NCBI GenBank assembly: GCA_947630475.1
Contig: CANRHR010000013.1
Location: 1 to 63,664 of the forward strand
Direction: 5' to 3'
Length of the DNA: 63,664 nucleotides
Origin: an uncultured Clostridia bacterium
Lineage (GTDB): Bacteria > Bacillota > Clostridia > Lachnospirales > CAG-274
The notes under the pieces were generated by a model that was not told where the DNA came from, ran no database searches, and saw only the letters and a list, made by a program, of their open reading frames with translations. The translations under genes and the position numbers were made by a program. Of this stretch, positions 61,026-63,664 are shown piece after piece (position 1 is the first letter of the stretch; every line of letters starts with the position of its first letter).

Positions 61026-61703
61026 GTGGCATTTAGATTGGATAATGTTGTACCATGGGGAAGAACTTTTGAGGAATACCGACAAATGTTTATGCTTGAC
61101 GAGGCTGATATGCAAGCGAAAATTTTAGATTTTGGCGCAGGTCCTTCAAGCTTTAATTTTCAAGCGCGGCAAAAGGGCATTGAGGTTATATCGCTTGATC
61201 CTATATATGAATTTAACAAGCAAGAAATAAAAAAGCGAATAGACGAGGCAAGTGTAACTGTAATGAAGCAGATGCAGGATAATTATGATAATTATTTATG
61301 GGATAAAATTAAAAATCTCAATGAGCTTAAAAAGCTTCGTATGTCTGCTATGGAATTGTTTTTGTCTGACTATGAAAATGGCAAAAAAGAAAAAAGATAT
61401 ATTTGTTATAGTTTGCCGGAAAGGCTTATGTTTGAGGATAACAGCTTTGAGATTGGGTTAAGCTCTCACTTTCTGCTGATGTATACGGCGCTTGGATATG
61501 ATTTTCATATTAAGGCAATTTCTGAAATGCTTAGGGTATGCAAAGAAATAAGAATTTTTCCTTTGCTTGATTTAAATTCTGAAAGATCTGATTTGACAGA
61601 TAATGTAATAAAATATTTTAAAGCAAGATGCAGCTTAAAAATAAAAGAAACAGATTATGAATTTCAAAAGGGAGGAAATAAGCTTCTTGTCATAAAGAAA
61701 TAA
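61026..61703 (+). CDS. SAM-dependent methyltransferase-like protein
   Basis: A 225-residue class I methyltransferase-like protein. The SAM-binding motif I is ILDFGAGPSSFNFQARQKG (about 33-51), with an acidic end to strand 2 in VISLDPIY. A long helical insertion of about 60 residues (VTVMKQMQDNYDNYLWDKI) separates this from the second half (LPERLMFEDNSFEIGLSSHF and EMLRVCKEIRIFPLLDL). Substrate unknown. The start is GTG at 61026 after GGAGAT. It lies 30 bases after trpA and 11 before the rRNA methyltransferase gene, so it may be carried on the trp transcript. Confidence 0.75.
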   Translation: MAFRLDNVVPWGRTFEEYRQMFMLDEADMQAKILDFGAGPSSFNFQARQKGIEVISLDPIYEFNKQEIKKRIDEASVTVMKQMQDNYDNYLWDKIKNLNELKKLRMSAMELFLSDYENGKKEKRYICYSLPERLMFEDNSFEIGLSSHFLLMYTALGYDFHIKAISEMLRVCKEIRIFPLLDLNSERSDLTDNVIKYFKARCSLKIKETDYEFQKGGNKLLVIKK

Positions 61704-61714
61704 ATAGGATTGGA

Positions 61715-63082
61715 ATGAAAAATATGGGCAAAAAAATATCGGATGTTGAAATAGAAATCAAGTCTTTGGAATTTCCCAATAAAGGAATAGGTATTTATGA
61801 AGGCAAAAAAATTATTGTTAAAAATACTATTCCGGGTCAGATAGTTAAGGTTGATATAAAGAGAAAAAAAGGAAACTTTGAGGGCAGACTTACAGAGGTT
61901 GTCAAAAAGGCAGATTATGAGATAGAGCCTAAGTGCAGGGTATTTGGATTATGCGGAGGCTGTACATATCAAAATGTAGAATATGAAAAAGAGTTGGAAT
62001 TTAAGAAAAATAATGTTTTAAAGCTTTTGGAAAATGAAAATTTGGGAGAATATGAATTTCTTAAGCCTGAAAAATGTCCTTCCGCAATCGAATACAGAAA
62101 TAAAATGGAATTTTCGTTTGGAGATACCGGAGTTGATGGAGATCTGTCACTGGGAATGAGAAAAAGGATGAGTTATTATGAAGTAGTTAATGCAAATGAA
62201 TGTTTGATTATTCATTCTGATATAAGAAAAGTGTTATCAACAGTATTGGATTTTTTTAAAAGCAGCAATGAAACTTTTTATCACAAAACTAAGAAAATCG
62301 GCACATTAAGGCATCTTCTCGTAAGAAGAGGCTTTTTTACCGGGGAATTAATGGTTAATCTTGTTACTACAAGTTCATTTAAAACAGATTTGAAGCCTTT
62401 AAAAGATAAGATTTTATCCTTAGAGCTTGATGGAAATTTGACAGGTTTTCTTCATACTATAAATGATTCTGTTGCCGATATTGTAAAAGCGGATGAATTG
62501 AGAATAATATATGGAAGGGATTATATTTATGAAAAGCTTTTGGGGCTGAAGTTTAAGATTTCTGTTTTTTCATTTTTTCAGACAAATTCTCAAGGTGCAG
62601 AGGTTTTATATTCTATTGTCAAAGATTTTGCAGGAGAAAAGAAAAATAAGATTATATTTGATTTATATTGCGGGACAGGAACTATTGCTCAAATTTTAAG
62701 CCCTATGGCAGAGTATGTTATAGGTATAGAAATAGTTGAAGAAGCTGTTGAAGCAGCTAAAATTAATGCTAAATTAAATGATATAAAAAATTGTCAGTTT
62801 ATAGCAGGGGATGTTTTAAAGATTGTAGATTCACTTGTACAAAAGCCTGATCTCATTGTTTTGGATCCTCCAAGAGAGGGTATCCATCCAAAGGCTATTG
62901 GCAGAATTATAAATTTTGGCGCGCAAAGATTGATTTATATTTCTTGCAAAGCTTCATCTATGGCTAAAGATTTGAAAAAGTTTGTTGACAATGGATATAA
63001 AATAGAAAAAATGAAGTGCGTGGATATGTTTGCAAGAACTGGACATGTGGAGACGGTGGTCTTGATGTCAAAAGTGAAATAG
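61715..63082 (+). CDS. rlmD: 23S rRNA (uracil-C5)-methyltransferase, RlmD/RumA family
   Basis: Methylates a uracil of 23S rRNA using SAM; 455 residues. A TRAM domain (about 8-65, GIGIYEGKKIIVKNTIPGQ) is followed by the Fe-S cysteines in CRVFGLCGGCTYQNVEYEK (about 79-97). The catalytic domain has FQTNSQGAEVLY, DLYCGTGTIAQIL (motif I), LDPPREGIHPKA, and the nucleophile Cys in LIYISCKASSMAKDL. The start could be 61715 or 61724. Its 3' end, CATGTGGAGACGGTGGTCTT, is the sequence type that many integrative elements of Firmicutes use as attachment site. Foreign-looking DNA begins right after the stop. Confidence 0.94.
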   Translation: MKNMGKKISDVEIEIKSLEFPNKGIGIYEGKKIIVKNTIPGQIVKVDIKRKKGNFEGRLTEVVKKADYEIEPKCRVFGLCGGCTYQNVEYEKELEFKKNNVLKLLENENLGEYEFLKPEKCPSAIEYRNKMEFSFGDTGVDGDLSLGMRKRMSYYEVVNANECLIIHSDIRKVLSTVLDFFKSSNETFYHKTKKIGTLRHLLVRRGFFTGELMVNLVTTSSFKTDLKPLKDKILSLELDGNLTGFLHTINDSVADIVKADELRIIYGRDYIYEKLLGLKFKISVFSFFQTNSQGAEVLYSIVKDFAGEKKNKIIFDLYCGTGTIAQILSPMAEYVIGIEIVEEAVEAAKINAKLNDIKNCQFIAGDVLKIVDSLVQKPDLIVLDPPREGIHPKAIGRIINFGAQRLIYISCKASSMAKDLKKFVDNGYKIEKMKCVDMFARTGHVETVVLMSKVK

Positions 63083-63111
63083 CAGGGACACCATAAAAGG
63101 CTTGAAATCAA

Positions 63112-63164
63112 GGGATTCCGAGGATATTGCCCTTAAATGGGTGGTGTCCGGGAATCCCCTTTTT
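63112..63164 (+). terminator. Terminator-like hairpin after rlmD
   Basis: GGGATTCC (63112-63119) pairs with GGAATCCC (63151-63158), followed by CTTTTT. GGACACCA (about 63085-63092) can alternatively pair with TGGTGTCC (63142-63149) inside the same segment, so two exclusive folds exist. Confidence 0.65.
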
Positions 63165-63395
63165 GTTTGCTTTCAAATCAAGCTGACTACCATAAAAACA
63201 TAGGTGGAGGTTACAGAAACGCTTTTTGCTTTATTGAGATTGTAGGTTTGTTGGAAAACTGCAACTATGAAAAAGGCGAGTAGTCAGGATAGTTGGATTA
63301 TATTTTTAGTGGCAATTTGCTTGACTTATATCCGGTACAGAGTGATGTATATAGCACCCATCAAGGATCTGGGAAAATCAGAAGGGAGTATGTAC

Positions 63396-63664
63396 ATGAA
63401 AGAATCGGATAAAAAGAAAATCGAAGAACTTTGGCTTCAAGGATATGGAAGCAAAAAGATAGCAGATAAACTTGGGATAAATGTCAATACAGTGAAATCG
63501 TTTTGCAGACGTCACGGGCTTTCCGGTGATAGGCAGCAGGAAAGGTTTAATAATACGGATATAGTAGTAGAGGAGCCACGGTGTAAATGCTGTGGTTCTT
63601 CTATTGCATGGAGGAGTGGGACAAAGAAAAAAATCTTCTGTTCCGACAGTTGCAGAATGAAATG
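63396..63664 (+). CDS. Sigma-70-like HTH protein with C-terminal zinc ribbon (partial)
   Basis: At least 89 residues; the gene runs off the window. MKESDKKKIEELWLQGYGS and KKIADKLGINVNTVKSFCRR form a resolvase/sigma-region-4-type helix-turn-helix (about 8-40). CKCCGSSI and FCSDSCRMK form a four-Cys zinc ribbon (about 68-88). Small proteins of this build occur next to serine recombinase genes in many Firmicute integrative elements. The ATG at 63396 has AAGGGAG upstream; an in-frame ATG at 63390 is too close to it. Codon use (more GC-ending codons) differs from the upstream genes and supports transfer. Confidence 0.78.
   Translation, partial: MKESDKKKIEELWLQGYGSKKIADKLGINVNTVKSFCRRHGLSGDRQQERFNNTDIVVEEPRCKCCGSSIAWRSGTKKKIFCSDSCRMK

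Larger units (their letters stand above)
63040..63664 (+). mobile_element. Probable end of an integrative element inserted at the rlmD 3' end
   Basis: From about the rlmD stop codon the base composition rises in GC. It then holds a compact terminator, a short open stretch resembling a gene tail (about 63205-63283, ending EKGE-stop), and a sigma-like HTH/zinc gene that I associate with ICE recombination modules. ICEs that use large serine recombinases commonly insert into the 3' end of rum-type genes. The other end is outside the window. Confidence 0.6.

Noticed and set aside
63205..63283. Possible gene tail ending EKGE-stop in the right-end element
   Set aside because: No start codon with a ribosome site is visible and no family was recognised; mentioned only as a remnant.

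Overview
The window looks like a chromosomal stretch of an AT-rich, low-GC Gram-positive anaerobe of the class Clostridia. The signs are ribosome sites close to AGGAGG, T-box leaders, a SCIFF (ranthipeptide) locus, reverse rubrerythrin plus manganese catalase, S-layer-homology (SLH) anchored enzymes, and flagellin next to csrA. Two rhamnogalacturonan-acetylesterase-type enzymes and nearly complete galacturonate and 4-deoxy-5-keto-uronate routes point to a pectin user. A Monoglobus-like gut bacterium would fit, but that is only a guess.

Layout. 1-4.1 kb: a flagellar module with an NlpC/P60 protein, flagellin, CsrA, and a small tyrosine recombinase lying between perfect 34-bp inverted repeats. 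Just inside the right repeat is a sigma-28/sigma-D-like promoter pointing away from csrA-flagellin. I read this as a self-encoded invertible promoter switch for flagellin, caught in the OFF orientation, and it is the most interesting object in the window. Inverted copies of a structured repeat lie on either side. 4.1-6.9 kb: a large GT-C-like membrane protein and a tiny Gly/Cys membrane protein. 7.0-13.3 kb: an operon with glnS, an LCP cell-wall ligase and two flavoproteins. 13.3-17.1 kb: T-box-controlled thrS, a DUF5721-like protein and a CBS/ACT protein.

17.2-34.2 kb is the pectin region: two SLH-type CE12 esterases, uxaB-uxaA-uxaC, kdgK, kduI and kduD. The SCIFF peptide and its radical-SAM maturase sit between them. 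The esterases remove acetyl groups outside the cell. UxaC-UxaB-UxaA convert galacturonate to 2-keto-3-deoxygluconate (KDG), KduI-KduD bring unsaturated uronates to the same compound, and KdgK phosphorylates it. The KDPG aldolase is not in the window. 34.4-40.9 kb: lon, ysxC, a nitroreductase, a third uronate/gluconate-type SDR and a degenerate HD-GYP protein. 41.6-52 kb: housekeeping genes (cheX, trmL, tRNA-Val, an aspartate aminotransferase, recG, dnaD/dnaI-like genes, prsW, a Nudix gene). 52-55 kb: a FabK-like flavoprotein and the oxidative-stress pair. 55.3-61.0 kb: a T-box-controlled trp operon, trpE-G-C-F-B-A, lacking trpD.

The right edge (about 63.05 kb onward) appears to be one end of an integrative element inserted at the 3' end of an rlmD/rumA-type rRNA methyltransferase gene, a known ICE target. 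Many intergenic spaces carry members of an AAGTAAG-type hairpin repeat family. Coordinates, motifs and promoter spacings were read by eye; no database search was run.
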